Position numbers and translations under genes: made by a program. DNA of 64,000 nucleotides from NCBI GenBank assembly GCA_016218305.1, contig JACREJ010000058.1, positions 1-64,000 of the forward strand. The letters are read 5' to 3'. Within the stretch, counting starts at the first letter, position 1; every line of letters begins with the position of its first letter. The notes under the pieces were generated by a model that had not been told where the DNA came from, searched no databases, and saw only the letters and a list, made by a program, of their open reading frames with translations. The DNA is from Gemmatimonadota bacterium (GTDB taxonomy: Bacteria; Gemmatimonadota; Gemmatimonadetes; Gemmatimonadales; Gemmatimonadaceae). Of the stretch, positions 1 through 8,833 are shown piece after piece.

Positions 1-264
1 CTCCTCGATGGCCTGGCGGCCGATCTCGGGACGCGCCCCGGCGCCGAGCCCGCGGGTGAGCTTCTTGCCGATCTGGATCTTGACGTCGGACTTCGAGTTG
101 AGCAGCGCCTGCGCGTCCGTGTTGACGGAGATGAACTCCACGCCTTCGAGCAACTCCTCGATCATGCGGTTGACGGCATTGCCGCCGCCGCCACCAACGC
201 CCACCACCTTCATGCGGGCGCCGCTCGGCCCTGATGTCTGCTCGAGTTCGAAGTTCAGTGGCAT
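1..264 (-). CDS. ftsZ: Cell division protein FtsZ, N-terminal 88 codons (runs off window)
   Basis: FtsZ is the tubulin-like GTPase that polymerises into the cytoplasmic Z ring and recruits the divisome. The visible part starts ATG at 264 and reads MPLNFELEQ, then [15 protein letters not shown] (residues 20-34), the first nucleotide-binding loop of FtsZ. The family segments [15 protein letters not shown] and [11 protein letters not shown] follow, and the frame is open to base 1. The N-terminal extension before the first beta strand is short, about 17 residues. It is the last gene of a dcw cluster but is separated from ftsA by about 295 bp holding a palindrome and its own promoter-like sequence, so it is probably also transcribed alone. 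Only the C-terminal part is unseen. Confidence 0.97.
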   Translation of the reverse strand, partial: MPLNFELEQTSGPSGARMKVVGVGGGGGNAVNRMIEELLEGVEFISVNTDAQALLNSKSDVKIQIGKKLTRGLGAGARPEIGRQAIEE

Positions 265-314
265 GCGAGGTTGACTCCGTCGCGATGTTCAGGGGGCGCA
301 AGTTCGGACGCGGA

Positions 315-343
315 AATATACGCGTCGGCGCGTGTCGCACCAA
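315..343 (-). promoter_or_regulatory. Candidate ftsZ promoter
   Basis: On the minus strand TTGGTG (338-343) lies 17 bp before TATATT (315-320). The transcript would have a leader of roughly 45 nt before the ftsZ ATG at 264. The spacing is ideal and the -10 box good, but the -35 box matches consensus at only about half its positions. Confidence 0.4.
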
Positions 344-434
344 TGAGTGGACGACCTACCGAGGCAAAAGGCAAACGGGGCGAATCCACGCGCGGTACAG
401 GCGAAACACATTTGTGATCTGGACAGAAATGCAG

Positions 435-550
435 CAGAGAGACAGGCAAGAAACAACAGCGGACCGTCAGCGGCGCGAACATCGTTCGCCCCACTCACGG
501 TCCCGCTCCAACCCCTGTTGTCTCTCTGTTGTTTCTCTGTTGTCTCTCTG
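435..550. repeat. Long imperfect palindrome with 11-bp tandem repeats between ftsA and ftsZ
   Basis: Four 11-bp units alternating CTGTTGTCTCT and CTGTTGTTTCT fill 515-558. Bases 435-459 are the reverse complement of 526-550 at 21 of 25 positions. Inside them 461-480 pairs with 484-503 at 17 of 20 positions around an ATC loop. The whole can fold as one long hairpin. It lies just after the ftsA stop and before the ftsZ promoter, so it may end or attenuate ftsA transcripts. It looks like a mobile or structural intergenic repeat rather than a simple terminator, because no T tract follows. Confidence 0.75.
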
Positions 551-559
551 TTGTTTCTC

Positions 560-1825
560 TTAGAAGAAGTCCTGCAGGTAGGTCTTCACCCGCCCCGCCA
601 GCCCTGCAAACGTCGGCGCCGCATCCGACATGCTCAGTCGCTTCCCCTTCCCCGAAATGGCGCCCTGCGCCACGCGGCCGGCCCCGTACTGCACCAGCCC
701 GACCGCCGTCGCATAGCGCGGCGCCTGCACGCTGTCGGCCAGTCCGCCGAGGAACTCGCCCGGCACGCCGATGCGCGCGCCGATGCCGAACACCTCGCTT
801 GCGAGCTCGGCCATCCCTGGCATCGCCCCCACGCCGCCCGTCACCACGACGCCGGCCGCGAGGCGCTTGAGGAAGCCGGCCTCCTCGATGTCACGCACCG
901 CCAGCTCGTAGATCTCCGACGTCCGCTGGTGGATGATGTGGGCCAGAAGTTCGCGCGGGATCTGGCGGTCGCCCTGCGCCACCGTGCTCGGCAGGCGGAT
1001 GATCTCACCGTGCTGCACCATGGGCTCGTAGGCGCAGCCGTACGCCTCCTTCAGCCGCTCGGCGTCCGTCTGCGTGACCCCCAGCCCGTGCACGATGTCG
1101 CTCGACACGTTGTTGCCGCCGTACCCGATGGTGCCGAGGTGGCGGATCTTCCCCTCGTGGAACACGGCGAGATCGGTGGTGCCGGCGCCGACTTCCACCA
1201 GCGCCACGCCCAGTTCTTTCTCGTCCTCGGTGAGCACGCTCAGCGCCGCTGCCAGCGGCTCGAGCACCAGCTCCTGCACCTTGTACCCTGCCCGTTCCAC
1301 GCTCTTGCGCAGGTTCATCGCCGGCGACGAGCCAATGGTGACAAGGTACATCTCGGTCTCAAGCCGCGTCCCGATCATGCCGATGGGATCGCGAATGCCG
1401 AGGTTCTTGTCGACGGTGTACTCCTGCGGGATGGCGTGGATGAGCTCGCGGTCCTGCGCGATGGGCTGCGCCCGCGCCACGGCATTCGCCCGCTCCACGT
1501 CGTTGCGCGAGATCTCGGCGCCCGTCACGGAGGCAATGCCCTTGCTGGTCACCGCCTGCACGTGCTCGCCGGCGATGCCGCAGAAGACGCTCTCCACCTT
1601 GGCGCCGGCCATCTGCTCGGCGTCAGCGAGCGCCTTGTTGATGCAGCGCATGGTCTCTTCAATGTCGGCCACCACGCCGCGGCGCATGCCGGTGGTGCGG
1701 GCCTGGCCCACGCCGAGGATGTTGACGCTGGGATGCCTGGGCAGGTCGCCCACGACTTCCGCGATGATGGCGGTGGTCTTGGCCGAGCCGATGTCGAGTC
1801 CGGCGACGAGGCGGTCGAGGTTCAT
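560..1825 (-). CDS. ftsA: Cell division protein FtsA
   Basis: FtsA is the actin-like ATPase that tethers FtsZ filaments to the inner membrane and activates septal synthesis. The 421-residue product has the phosphate-1 loop GLDIGSAKT (9-17), a 1C-subdomain stretch, the phosphate-2 motif EVGAGTTD (211-218) and the adenosine motif VVVTGGVGAMPG. It ends in an amphipathic helix (AGRVKTYLQDFF), the usual membrane-targeting sequence. Length is normal for the family. Its ATG overlaps the ftsQ stop by 4 bases (ATGA), implying translational coupling. Downstream lies the ftsA-ftsZ palindrome, so coupling to ftsZ is loose. Confidence 0.97.
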   Translation of the reverse strand: MNLDRLVAGLDIGSAKTTAIIAEVVGDLPRHPSVNILGVGQARTTGMRRGVVADIEETMRCINKALADAEQMAGAKVESVFCGIAGEHVQAVTSKGIASVTGAEISRNDVERANAVARAQPIAQDRELIHAIPQEYTVDKNLGIRDPIGMIGTRLETEMYLVTIGSSPAMNLRKSVERAGYKVQELVLEPLAAALSVLTEDEKELGVALVEVGAGTTDLAVFHEGKIRHLGTIGYGGNNVSSDIVHGLGVTQTDAERLKEAYGCAYEPMVQHGEIIRLPSTVAQGDRQIPRELLAHIIHQRTSEIYELAVRDIEEAGFLKRLAAGVVVTGGVGAMPGMAELASEVFGIGARIGVPGEFLGGLADSVQAPRYATAVGLVQYGAGRVAQGAISGKGKRLSMSDAAPTFAGLAGRVKTYLQDFF

Positions 1826-2532
1826 GGGAGTCTGGCGATGACCTGGTCACGGTAACGCAGGTCGAGCTCGACGGCGCGCCGTCCACGGCGCATCAAGTCG
1901 CGTTCGACCGGCAGGATATCCGACAGGCGCGCCGCGGTGAGATCGCGTGCGCCAAGAACATTCAGGGAGTCCACCTGCACGGACAGCTCGCCGTGCGCGA
2001 GGCGGCGCACGTCATTGATCCGGGCGAACAGCTGCGGGGTTTCCTGCTGCACGTCGCCGAGGAGCCGCAGGGCCGCCACGTCGCGCGCAGAAACCACCGG
2101 CAGGTCGAGGTCGACCATCGTCGGGTCGATCGGCAGCGGGCGACCGGCGGCATCGTACGGCGCCAGCCCCGCCCCGGTCGGCACGAGCGCCACCGGCGGC
2201 ACTTCCGTGATGTGCACTACCAGCGTGCCGGGGAGCCGCCGCGTGATGCGCACGCGGCGCACCTGCGGATGCTCCGCGATCCGCCGTTCCCAGCGGTCCG
2301 CGTCGTCCCAGATGGACGCCGCGGTGTCCACCTTCATTCGCGAAACGATCTGGTCCGGCGCGATGTAACGCGCCCCCTCGATCTCCACCTTGCGGGCGCG
2401 GAAGAAGGCCATGCGCCGGGCCACTTCACGGACGGCAAACGGCGAGACGACGACCGCCAGCACCCCTGCGACCAGCAGGGCGCGCCGCGCGTAGACGCGA
2501 AATTTCGACGGCGGGTGGGCGGTGTCGTCCAT
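1822..2532 (-). CDS. ftsQ: Cell division protein FtsQ/DivIB
   Basis: FtsQ is a bitopic inner-membrane divisome protein that links early and late division proteins through FtsL and FtsB. The 236-residue product has a short cytoplasmic tail, one membrane segment (about 18-35) and a POTRA-like domain beginning at VEIEGARYIAPDQI. The characteristic WERRIAEHPQVRRVRITR and PGTLVVHITEVPPVALV stretches follow. The gene starts ATG at 2532. A TATAGT box ends four bases upstream, so an internal leaderless transcript is plausible in addition to read-through from murC, 92 bp away. Confidence 0.93.
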   Translation of the reverse strand: MDDTAHPPSKFRVYARRALLVAGVLAVVVSPFAVREVARRMAFFRARKVEIEGARYIAPDQIVSRMKVDTAASIWDDADRWERRIAEHPQVRRVRITRRLPGTLVVHITEVPPVALVPTGAGLAPYDAAGRPLPIDPTMVDLDLPVVSARDVAALRLLGDVQQETPQLFARINDVRRLAHGELSVQVDSLNVLGARDLTAARLSDILPVERDLMRRGRRAVELDLRYRDQVIARLP

Positions 2533-2536
2533 GACA

Positions 2537-2542
2537 ACTATA
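2537..2542 (-). promoter_or_regulatory. -10 box immediately upstream of ftsQ
   Basis: TATAGT on the minus strand ends four bases before the ftsQ ATG, a spacing that fits a leaderless mRNA. No convincing -35 box is seen (TTCCGG about 18 bp upstream). It would let ftsQ-ftsA be expressed apart from the upstream mur genes. Confidence 0.4.
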
Positions 2543-2580
2543 GACGAGCCGGGGCGCCACCCGGAAACAGTCGCGCCCTC

Positions 2581-2610
2581 CCCTTCGTGTCCCTTCGCGC
2601 CCTTTGCAGC
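2581..2610. repeat. 10-bp tandem repeat in murC-ftsQ gap
   Basis: Three near-identical 10-bp units of the form CCCTTCGTGT, CCCTTCGCGC and CCTTTGCAGC lie in the 92-bp gap after the murC stop. Such CCTTCGCG-type units are low-complexity intergenic repeats, and no coding role is visible. Confidence 0.55.
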
Positions 2611-2624
2611 TTTGTAGTATCAGT

Positions 2625-3998
2625 TCACCCCAGCAGCGCGGCGAGCTCCGGCCCGGTCTTGGTCACGTCCCCCGCCCCGATCGTGATCACCACGTCGCCC
2701 GACTGCACGAACCTGGCCATCGCGTCGGCCGCTTCGCCGCGCGGTCCCATCCACGTGGGCGCGTGCCCCGCCTTGGCGGCCCAGTCGGCGATGAGCTGCG
2801 AGGTCACCCCCGGCATCGGTTGTTCGCGCGCCGGGTAAATATCGCAGAGGAAGAGCGCGTCAGCGGCGGCCAGCGCCTCGCCGAACTGGGGCGCAAAGTC
2901 GCGCGTCCGGCTGAACAGGTGCGGCTGGAAGCAGACCACCAGGCGACGCCCGGCAAAGGCGTCGCGCGCCGCCGCCAGCGTGGCCCGAATCTCCGTGGGG
3001 TGATGGGCGTAATCGTCGATGATCTCGATGCCCCGCACCGCCCCTATCCGCTGAAAGCGACGCTCGGCGCCGGCCAGCGACGCAAAGGCCGGCGCCATCT
3101 GCGCGACCTTCAGCCCGTACGTGCCGATGCCCACCGCCAGCGCCGCCAGCGCATTGCGGACGTTGTGCTCGCCGGGAAGCGCGAGCGCGATCGTCCCGGC
3201 CGGCTTGCCATCGAAGACGACATCGAACGTCGTCCCACCATCGACGCTGCGCAGGTTCACGGCCCGCAGGCGCGCGTCGGGACTGGTGATGCCGTAGCGG
3301 ATTACTTCGGCCGTGGCGGGCGACGGCAGCGCGTTGGCCCCGGCGTCGTCGGCGCAGAGCACGACCCAGCGGGCGCGGCCCACGAACTCGGCGAAGGTGC
3401 GCGCGATGTCCTCGAGATCGGCGTAGATGTCGAGGTGGTCGGCTTCCATGTTCGTGACGACCGCCACCTGCGGCCAGAGGGCGAGGAACGACCGGTCGTA
3501 CTCATCGGCCTCCACGACGAACGCCGACTCGCCGCCGTACTTGAGATTGCCGCCCCACGCCGCCACGCGCGCGCCCACCACGCCGGTGGGCGACAGTCCG
3601 GCGGCGGCCAGCGCCTCGGTGGTCATCACCGTCGTGGTACTTTTGCCATGCGTGCCCGCAATGCCGATCAGCGTGCCGCCGGCGCAGCACTCGGCCAGCG
3701 CCTCGGCGCGCCGCACCAGCGGCACGCCGCGCTCGCGCGCGCGCTCGAGTTCGGGGTGGTCCTTGGGCATCGCACTCGTGTAGACGGCGGCGCGGGCGCC
3801 CTCGAGGTGCGCGGGGTCGTGCCCCGCCTGCACCCGTACACCGACGCGCTCGAGGTCGGCAACGCCGGCCGCATTCTGGTCGCAGCCGGTCACCGCGATG
3901 CCGCGATGCACGAGCAGCTCCGCCAGCGCACTCATCCCTGCACCGGCCACGCCGATGAAGTGAACGGGCCGCTTGTCCGCGCGGTCAATCAGGGGCAT
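2625..3998 (-). CDS. murC: UDP-N-acetylmuramate--L-alanine ligase MurC
   Basis: MurC adds L-alanine to UDP-MurNAc using ATP, the first cytoplasmic step of the stem peptide. The 457-residue protein has the UDP-binding start HFIGVAGAGMSALA, the ATP loop GTHGKSTTT (115-123), EADEYDRSF (163-171) and NMEADHLD, all MurC signatures. The C-terminal domain carries DDYAHHPTEI. The chosen ATG at 3998 gives the standard N-terminus MPLIDRADKRPVHFIG; the frame stays open upstream only as antisense-like sequence inside murG. It lies 5 bp after murG. murB, often next, is absent. Confidence 0.97.
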   Translation of the reverse strand: MPLIDRADKRPVHFIGVAGAGMSALAELLVHRGIAVTGCDQNAAGVADLERVGVRVQAGHDPAHLEGARAAVYTSAMPKDHPELERARERGVPLVRRAEALAECCAGGTLIGIAGTHGKSTTTVMTTEALAAAGLSPTGVVGARVAAWGGNLKYGGESAFVVEADEYDRSFLALWPQVAVVTNMEADHLDIYADLEDIARTFAEFVGRARWVVLCADDAGANALPSPATAEVIRYGITSPDARLRAVNLRSVDGGTTFDVVFDGKPAGTIALALPGEHNVRNALAALAVGIGTYGLKVAQMAPAFASLAGAERRFQRIGAVRGIEIIDDYAHHPTEIRATLAAARDAFAGRRLVVCFQPHLFSRTRDFAPQFGEALAAADALFLCDIYPAREQPMPGVTSQLIADWAAKAGHAPTWMGPRGEAADAMARFVQSGDVVITIGAGDVTKTGPELAALLG

Positions 3999-4003
3999 AG
4001 GCG

Positions 4004-5113
4004 CTACCCGAGCGTCGGAGGTTGGTCGATCAGGGCGCTGATGCGTCGCGCAATCTCCTCGGCGGCACGCGGCCTGCCGCGCGCGCGCGCGGCGTCGGAC
4101 ATGGCGCGCAGGCGTACCGAATCCGCGAGCAGGCCGCGCACGGTGGCATCGAGCCGCTCGACGGTGAGGTCGGCTTGCGCGAGGTGCACCCCTGCCCCCG
4201 CGCCGGCGATCACCGCGGCGTTCTTGGCCTGATGGTCCGCGGCCGCGGTGGGGAGCGGCACGAGAATCATGGGGATGCCCCACGCCGACAGTTCGCTGGT
4301 CCCCATCATGCCGGCGCGGACCAGCGCCACGTCGCAGGCGGCGTACGCTTCGGCGATCGGCGCCAGGTACGGCACGACGCGCACGTCGGCGCGATCGTAC
4401 TGCTGGAACGAATGATACTGCCCCTTCCCGGTCGCCCAGATGACGCAGAGGCTTGGGGGCAGTCCGGCATCCACCCACGATGCCATGACCTTGTTGATCG
4501 CCCGCGCCCCCTGGCTGCCGCCAAAGACGAGGAGCACGCGCGCGCTCGCGGGAAAGCCCCAGCGCTCGCGCGCCATCCGTTCATCCGGATGAATGTCGGG
4601 CGGCGGCTCGATGGGATTGCCGGTGTCGATGTACTCACAGCGTCCCACGGGGAGCGTGGCGGCGGCCTCGGGAAAGCCAAGATACGCCTGCGTCGTGAAG
4701 CGCGCACTGAGGCGCGCGGTTAATCCGGGATAGGCGTCGCCCATGTGCTGCACCACGGGGATGCCACGTCGCCACGCATAGAGCATGGCGAGTCCCGACG
4801 CGTAGCCGCCTGTGCCGACGGCGAGTTGCGGGCGCTGGTCGCGCCGCAGCCGCCCGAGGGCGCCCCAGGCGCCGAACGCGCCACGCACCGTGCGCCAGTT
4901 CTTCCAGACGCGCGGCCGATAGAGCGGATGCAGGTCGAGCAGCGTGTGCGGAAACTCGGTGGTGGGCAGGACGTCGCGTTCGATGCCGCGCAGCGCGCCA
5001 ATGAAATACGGCGCCACATCGGGACGAAGGCGCACCAGCGCGCGGGCGATGGCGAGCCCGGGGTACAGGTGACCGCCCGTGCCGCCGCCGGCAAACCAGA
5101 CGGTGATCGGCAT
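4004..5113 (-). CDS. murG: UDP-GlcNAc:lipid I GlcNAc transferase MurG
   Basis: MurG transfers GlcNAc to undecaprenyl-PP-MurNAc-pentapeptide on the inner face of the cytoplasmic membrane, making lipid II. The 369-residue GT28-family product starts MPITVWFAGGGTGGHLYPG, with the lipid/membrane-side glycine loop GGGTGGH at 9-15. The C-terminal domain carries VFGGSQGARAIN and a GT28 nucleotide-sugar region (RAGMMGTSELSAWGIPMILVP). The ATG at 5113 overlaps the ftsW stop by one base (TGATG). Length matches the family. It sits in the usual dcw order between ftsW and murC. Confidence 0.96.
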   Translation of the reverse strand: MPITVWFAGGGTGGHLYPGLAIARALVRLRPDVAPYFIGALRGIERDVLPTTEFPHTLLDLHPLYRPRVWKNWRTVRGAFGAWGALGRLRRDQRPQLAVGTGGYASGLAMLYAWRRGIPVVQHMGDAYPGLTARLSARFTTQAYLGFPEAAATLPVGRCEYIDTGNPIEPPPDIHPDERMARERWGFPASARVLLVFGGSQGARAINKVMASWVDAGLPPSLCVIWATGKGQYHSFQQYDRADVRVVPYLAPIAEAYAACDVALVRAGMMGTSELSAWGIPMILVPLPTAAADHQAKNAAVIAGAGAGVHLAQADLTVERLDATVRGLLADSVRLRAMSDAARARGRPRAAEEIARRISALIDQPPTLG

Positions 5114-6333
5114 CAGTACCGCGCGCCAGCCGCCGCCATGCCTGGCGCGGCGCGCGTAGGATCGGTGGCGGGCTCGCCGTACAGGCGCTCGCGCGCGCTG
5201 CCGATGTTCACGAGGATCCCCGTCATCAGCAGCGAAAGCAGCAGGTTGGATCGGCCATACGAGATGAACGGCAGCGTCAGGCCGGTGGTCGGGAGCAGGC
5301 CGATGGCGACGCCAAGATGCAGGTACGCGGTCGTCACCATCGTGAACGTGATGCCGATGGCGAGCAGGCGCTGGAAGGGCGTGCGCGCCTGCGCGGCGAT
5401 GCGGAAGCCGAGCCAGCAGTACGCAGCGAAGAGCAGCGTGACGCCGGTGATGCCGATGAAGCCCCACTCCTCGCCGATGTTGCCGCCAATGAAGTCATTG
5501 TACGGCAGCGGCAGGAATCCGTACTGCTGCCGTCCTTCGCCGTACCCGACGCCGAACAGCCCGCCTGACCCGACCGCGATGAGCGACTGCTGCAGCTGGA
5601 AGTTGACCTCGCGATGCACCGCCCCGGCCTCCGAGAAGCCGAGGAGCCGCTCGAGCACGTACTGCAGGCGCTGGACCTGGCTCCACAGCACGGGCACCGA
5701 GACGAGGCCGAGAAAGACGAAGTGGCCCACACGCACGCCGCCCGCGAAGAGGATCACGCCCATCAGCAGGACGTAGTAGACCGCGACGGACAGGTCGGGC
5801 TCGAGCGCGGCGAGCACGGCCAGCGCGCCGACGACGAGCAGGATGGGGAACATCCCCTTGGAGAGATGGCGCAGTTGGTCGCCCTTCTTCACCACGAGCA
5901 TCGCCGTCCAGGCAATGACGGCGAGCTTGGCATACTCCGACGGCTGGATGGAGCCGCCAAACAGGAAGCGGCGAGAGCCGTGAATCGGCGGCGCGATGCT
6001 CCGGGTAAACGGGAGCACGCACAGCAGCATCAGGAGGAGGGCGCCGAGCATCAGGGGCCACGCCATGTCGCGCCACCATTCGGCGTCGCGCTTGGCGGCG
6101 AGCATGAAGAGGACGGTGCCGACGCCGATGCCGGCGAGCTGGCGCGCGAGGAAGTGCCAGCTCGGGTGCCCGGACTGCATGGCGACCATGGCGCTGGCGC
6201 TGTACAGCGTCGCCAGGCCGAACGCGAGGAGCGCCGCCGTGCACATGATGAGGGCGCGCGCCTCGACGCTGGTGCGCCAGCGCTCGCGCGAAACGGCGCC
6301 CGTCGAGGCGCGCGGCATCGTGGTGGCGCTCAC
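5113..6333 (-). CDS. ftsW: SEDS peptidoglycan glycosyltransferase FtsW
   Basis: FtsW polymerises lipid II at the septum together with the class B PBP FtsI. The 406-residue protein has about ten membrane helices after a 25-residue cytoplasmic tail. SEDS signatures are visible: QPSEYAKLAVI, LEPDLSVAVYYV with the EPD loop near the catalytic aspartate, YNDFIGGNIGEEWGFIG and TTGLTLPFISYGRSNLL. The protein is FtsW rather than RodA by its position between murD and murG. Its ATG overlaps the murD stop by 4 bases. Confidence 0.95.
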   Translation of the reverse strand: MSATTMPRASTGAVSRERWRTSVEARALIMCTAALLAFGLATLYSASAMVAMQSGHPSWHFLARQLAGIGVGTVLFMLAAKRDAEWWRDMAWPLMLGALLLMLLCVLPFTRSIAPPIHGSRRFLFGGSIQPSEYAKLAVIAWTAMLVVKKGDQLRHLSKGMFPILLVVGALAVLAALEPDLSVAVYYVLLMGVILFAGGVRVGHFVFLGLVSVPVLWSQVQRLQYVLERLLGFSEAGAVHREVNFQLQQSLIAVGSGGLFGVGYGEGRQQYGFLPLPYNDFIGGNIGEEWGFIGITGVTLLFAAYCWLGFRIAAQARTPFQRLLAIGITFTMVTTAYLHLGVAIGLLPTTGLTLPFISYGRSNLLLSLLMTGILVNIGSARERLYGEPATDPTRAAPGMAAAGARY

Positions 6334-7703
6334 GCGGGGGCCTGCGCCAGCTGGCGGAACGCGTCGCCGCGGGCTTCGTAGTTGGTGAACATGTCGAAAC
6401 TCGAACAGGCGGGGGCGAGCAACACCGCGTCGCCCGGCGTGGCCGCCGCGCGCGCGCGATGCATGACGTCCTCAAAGGACGATCCGCACCGTGCGAGCGG
6501 CACGTGCCCCTGCAAGTCGGCCGCGATCAGCGGCTCGGCCTCGCCATAGGCGATCACCAGCTTGGCGTGCGCCCGGAGCGGCGCGAGCAGCGCCGTGTAG
6601 GGCTCGCCCTTGTGCTTGCCGCCCAGCAGGACGACCGTGGGCCGGGTCATGGACTCGATGGCCACGCGCGCCGACGACACGTTGGTCGCCTTGGAGTCGT
6701 TGATCCACTGCACGCCGCCCGCGTCGGCCACGACCTCGAGCCGGTGCGGCAGTCCGCGGAAGGAACGCACCGCGGCAGCAAGCACCGCACGGGCGGCCTT
6801 CGACTGGTGCGCCGCGTCGGCCACCATGACGGCGAGCACGGCGGCCAGCGTGTTCTCCACGTTGTGCCACCCGAGCAGCGGCAGGTCGTGTCGCCCGATG
6901 AGCGGCTCCTTGAACAGCATCAGCGCGTCGCGCGCCCCGTCGTAGTGCGCCGCGCAGAAGGCGTCGAGGCGCGAGAAGGCCCACCGCGTGCCGGAACGCT
7001 CCATCGCGAGCTCACGGGCGCGCGGATCGTCGGCGTTCACCACCCAGCGCGAGGCGGCCGACGCGTTGCGATAGAGCAGCGCCTTGTCGGCGTAGTAGTC
7101 CTCCACCGTCGCGTACCGATCGAGGTGGTCGGGGCTCAGGTTGGTGAGCACCCCCACATCCGGTCGCAGTCCCGGCGTGTCGTGCAGCTGGAACGACGAG
7201 ACCTCAAGTGCAATCCACTCCGGGCGCTCACCGGCGAGGGCGACGTCGCTGAGGGCGCGCCCGATGTTGCCGGCCGCCACGGTGCGGTGCCCCAGCGCGG
7301 CCAGCAGGTGGGCGGCCAGCGCGGTCACGGTGCTCTTGCCGTTGGTCCCGGTGACAGCGATGTACGGGACGCCGCGCAGCAGGTGCAGGGCGACCTCGAG
7401 CTCGCCGACCACAGCGACGCCAGACTCGCGCGCGGCGGCGATGGGCAGGGCCTCAGGCGGCACGCCGGGACTCACCACGACCAGCGACGCCGCGCGAATG
7501 CGCGCCATGTCGTGTCGGCCGCCATCCGCAGAGATCCCCTCGGCGCGCAACGCGGCGGCCGCCTGCGCCACCACGTCGCCGCTCCCCGCGTCGGAGGCGT
7601 AGACACGCGCCCCTTCACGCGCGAGGAGCCGGGCGACAGCGATGCCGCTGCGGCCCAGCCCGATGACGGCGACCTCGCCGCGAGTCAGCGCCGCTTCAAT
7701 CAC
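6330..7703 (-). CDS. murD: UDP-MurNAc-L-alanine--D-glutamate ligase MurD
   Basis: MurD adds D-glutamate to UDP-MurNAc-L-Ala with ATP. The 457-residue product has an N-terminal UDP-binding loop (VIGLGRSGIAVARLL), the ATP loop TGTNGKST (118-125), EVSSFQL (167-173) and NLSPDHLDRY. In the C-terminal domain are INDSKATN and LLGGKHKGEPY, which are MurD-specific. I chose the GTG at 7703, which overlaps the mraY stop as GTGA and gives the normal short N-terminus. No better ATG lies near it. Confidence 0.95.
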   Translation of the reverse strand: MIEAALTRGEVAVIGLGRSGIAVARLLAREGARVYASDAGSGDVVAQAAAALRAEGISADGGRHDMARIRAASLVVVSPGVPPEALPIAAARESGVAVVGELEVALHLLRGVPYIAVTGTNGKSTVTALAAHLLAALGHRTVAAGNIGRALSDVALAGERPEWIALEVSSFQLHDTPGLRPDVGVLTNLSPDHLDRYATVEDYYADKALLYRNASAASRWVVNADDPRARELAMERSGTRWAFSRLDAFCAAHYDGARDALMLFKEPLIGRHDLPLLGWHNVENTLAAVLAVMVADAAHQSKAARAVLAAAVRSFRGLPHRLEVVADAGGVQWINDSKATNVSSARVAIESMTRPTVVLLGGKHKGEPYTALLAPLRAHAKLVIAYGEAEPLIAADLQGHVPLARCGSSFEDVMHRARAAATPGDAVLLAPACSSFDMFTNYEARGDAFRQLAQAPA

Positions 7704-8833
7704 CGGAGCTTCAGCGTGCTCAGCGCCAGGAAGGCGCAGAGAATGCCGAGAATCCAGAACCGGACCACGACCTGCGTCTCCGGCCAGCCCGAGAGCTCGA
7801 AGTGATGATGAATCGGTGCTCGTCGGAAGACGCGGTTCTGCCGCGCGTATTCGATGCCGTAGCGGCGCTTGCGCCACTTGAACATCCCGCGCTGCAGGAT
7901 CACCGAGGTGGTCTCGGCCACGAACACGCCGCCGATGATCAGCACCAGAAATTCGCTCTTCAGCAGGATCGCCACCGCGCTCAGCGCGCCGCCCAGCGCC
8001 AGCGACCCCGTGTCGCCCATGAAGACCTGCGCCGGGTTGCAGTTGTACCAGAGGAACCCGACGCAGGCGCCGAACACCGCCGAACAGAAGATCGTGAGCT
8101 CGCCGGAGCCGCGCAGGTAGAACACGAGCAGCGCCTGGCTGGTGTCGTAGCGTCCCATCACGTACGCGAAGATGGCGAGCGTCGCCATGGCGATGGCCAT
8201 GAGCCCCGCCGCGAGCCCGTCGAGCCCGTCGGTGAGGTTCACCGCGTTGCTGGTGCCCGTCATGACGAACGTGACGAACGCGACATAGAGCAGGCCGAAC
8301 GTCGGGACGATCAGCAGGTACTTGTAGAACGGCAGCGTGGTGGACGCGCCGGGGAGGTTGTTGATGGGGAACTGCCACAGGTACAGGCCCAGCAGCAGGC
8401 CGATGGTCACCTGCCCCGCCAGCTTCCAGCGCTCCACCAGGCCCGTGTTCTCCTTGCCCTCACGCTTCTGCTTGAGCTTGAGGTAGTCGTCGAGGAAGCC
8501 GATGCCGCCCATCCACAGCGTGACGATGAGCGCGATCCACACGTACTTGTTGTTCAGCCGCATCCACAGGAGCGTGGGCAGCAGCGTTGCCACGAGGATG
8601 ATCAGCCCGCCCATGGTGGGCGTGGTTCCCTTGCCGGCGTGCGAGTCGGGCGTCCCCTGGCGCACCACCTGGTGCAGCGCCATGTGCCGCAGCCGGTTGA
8701 TGATGATGGGGCCGAAGATGAACGACACGAGCAGCGCCGTCACCGCCGCTCCGGCCGCGCGGAACGAGATGTACCGGACGACGTTCAGCGGACTGAGGTG
8801 GTCCCGGAGCGGATAGAGGAGCTCGTACAGCAT
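7700..8833 (-). CDS. mraY: Phospho-N-acetylmuramoyl-pentapeptide transferase MraY
   Basis: MraY transfers phospho-MurNAc-pentapeptide to undecaprenyl phosphate, forming lipid I in the inner membrane. The 377-residue protein has about ten membrane helices and all family signatures: GTPTMGG-like TTPTMGGL, DDYLK (115-119) with the Mg-binding aspartates, NLTDGLDGL (199-207), FMGDTGSLALGG (from 271) and the HHH motif (342-344). The ATG at 8833 gives the typical MLYELLYPLRDHLSPLN start and overlaps the murF stop by one base (TAATG). Confidence 0.97.
   Translation of the reverse strand: MLYELLYPLRDHLSPLNVVRYISFRAAGAAVTALLVSFIFGPIIINRLRHMALHQVVRQGTPDSHAGKGTTPTMGGLIILVATLLPTLLWMRLNNKYVWIALIVTLWMGGIGFLDDYLKLKQKREGKENTGLVERWKLAGQVTIGLLLGLYLWQFPINNLPGASTTLPFYKYLLIVPTFGLLYVAFVTFVMTGTSNAVNLTDGLDGLAAGLMAIAMATLAIFAYVMGRYDTSQALLVFYLRGSGELTIFCSAVFGACVGFLWYNCNPAQVFMGDTGSLALGGALSAVAILLKSEFLVLIIGGVFVAETTSVILQRGMFKWRKRRYGIEYARQNRVFRRAPIHHHFELSGWPETQVVVRFWILGILCAFLALSTLKLR

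Noticed and set aside
515-558. Tandem 11-mers as a CRISPR array
   Set aside because: Units are contiguous with no spacers and no cas genes are present.
347-1855. 502-codon plus-strand frame opposite ftsA
   Set aside because: It is antisense to a clear ftsA, is His/Arg/Ala-rich with no domain, and arises from GC-rich codon use.
2625-4478. N-terminal extension of MurC into murG
   Set aside because: The extension reads as arginine-rich shadow of murG; the normal MurC N-terminus begins at 3998.
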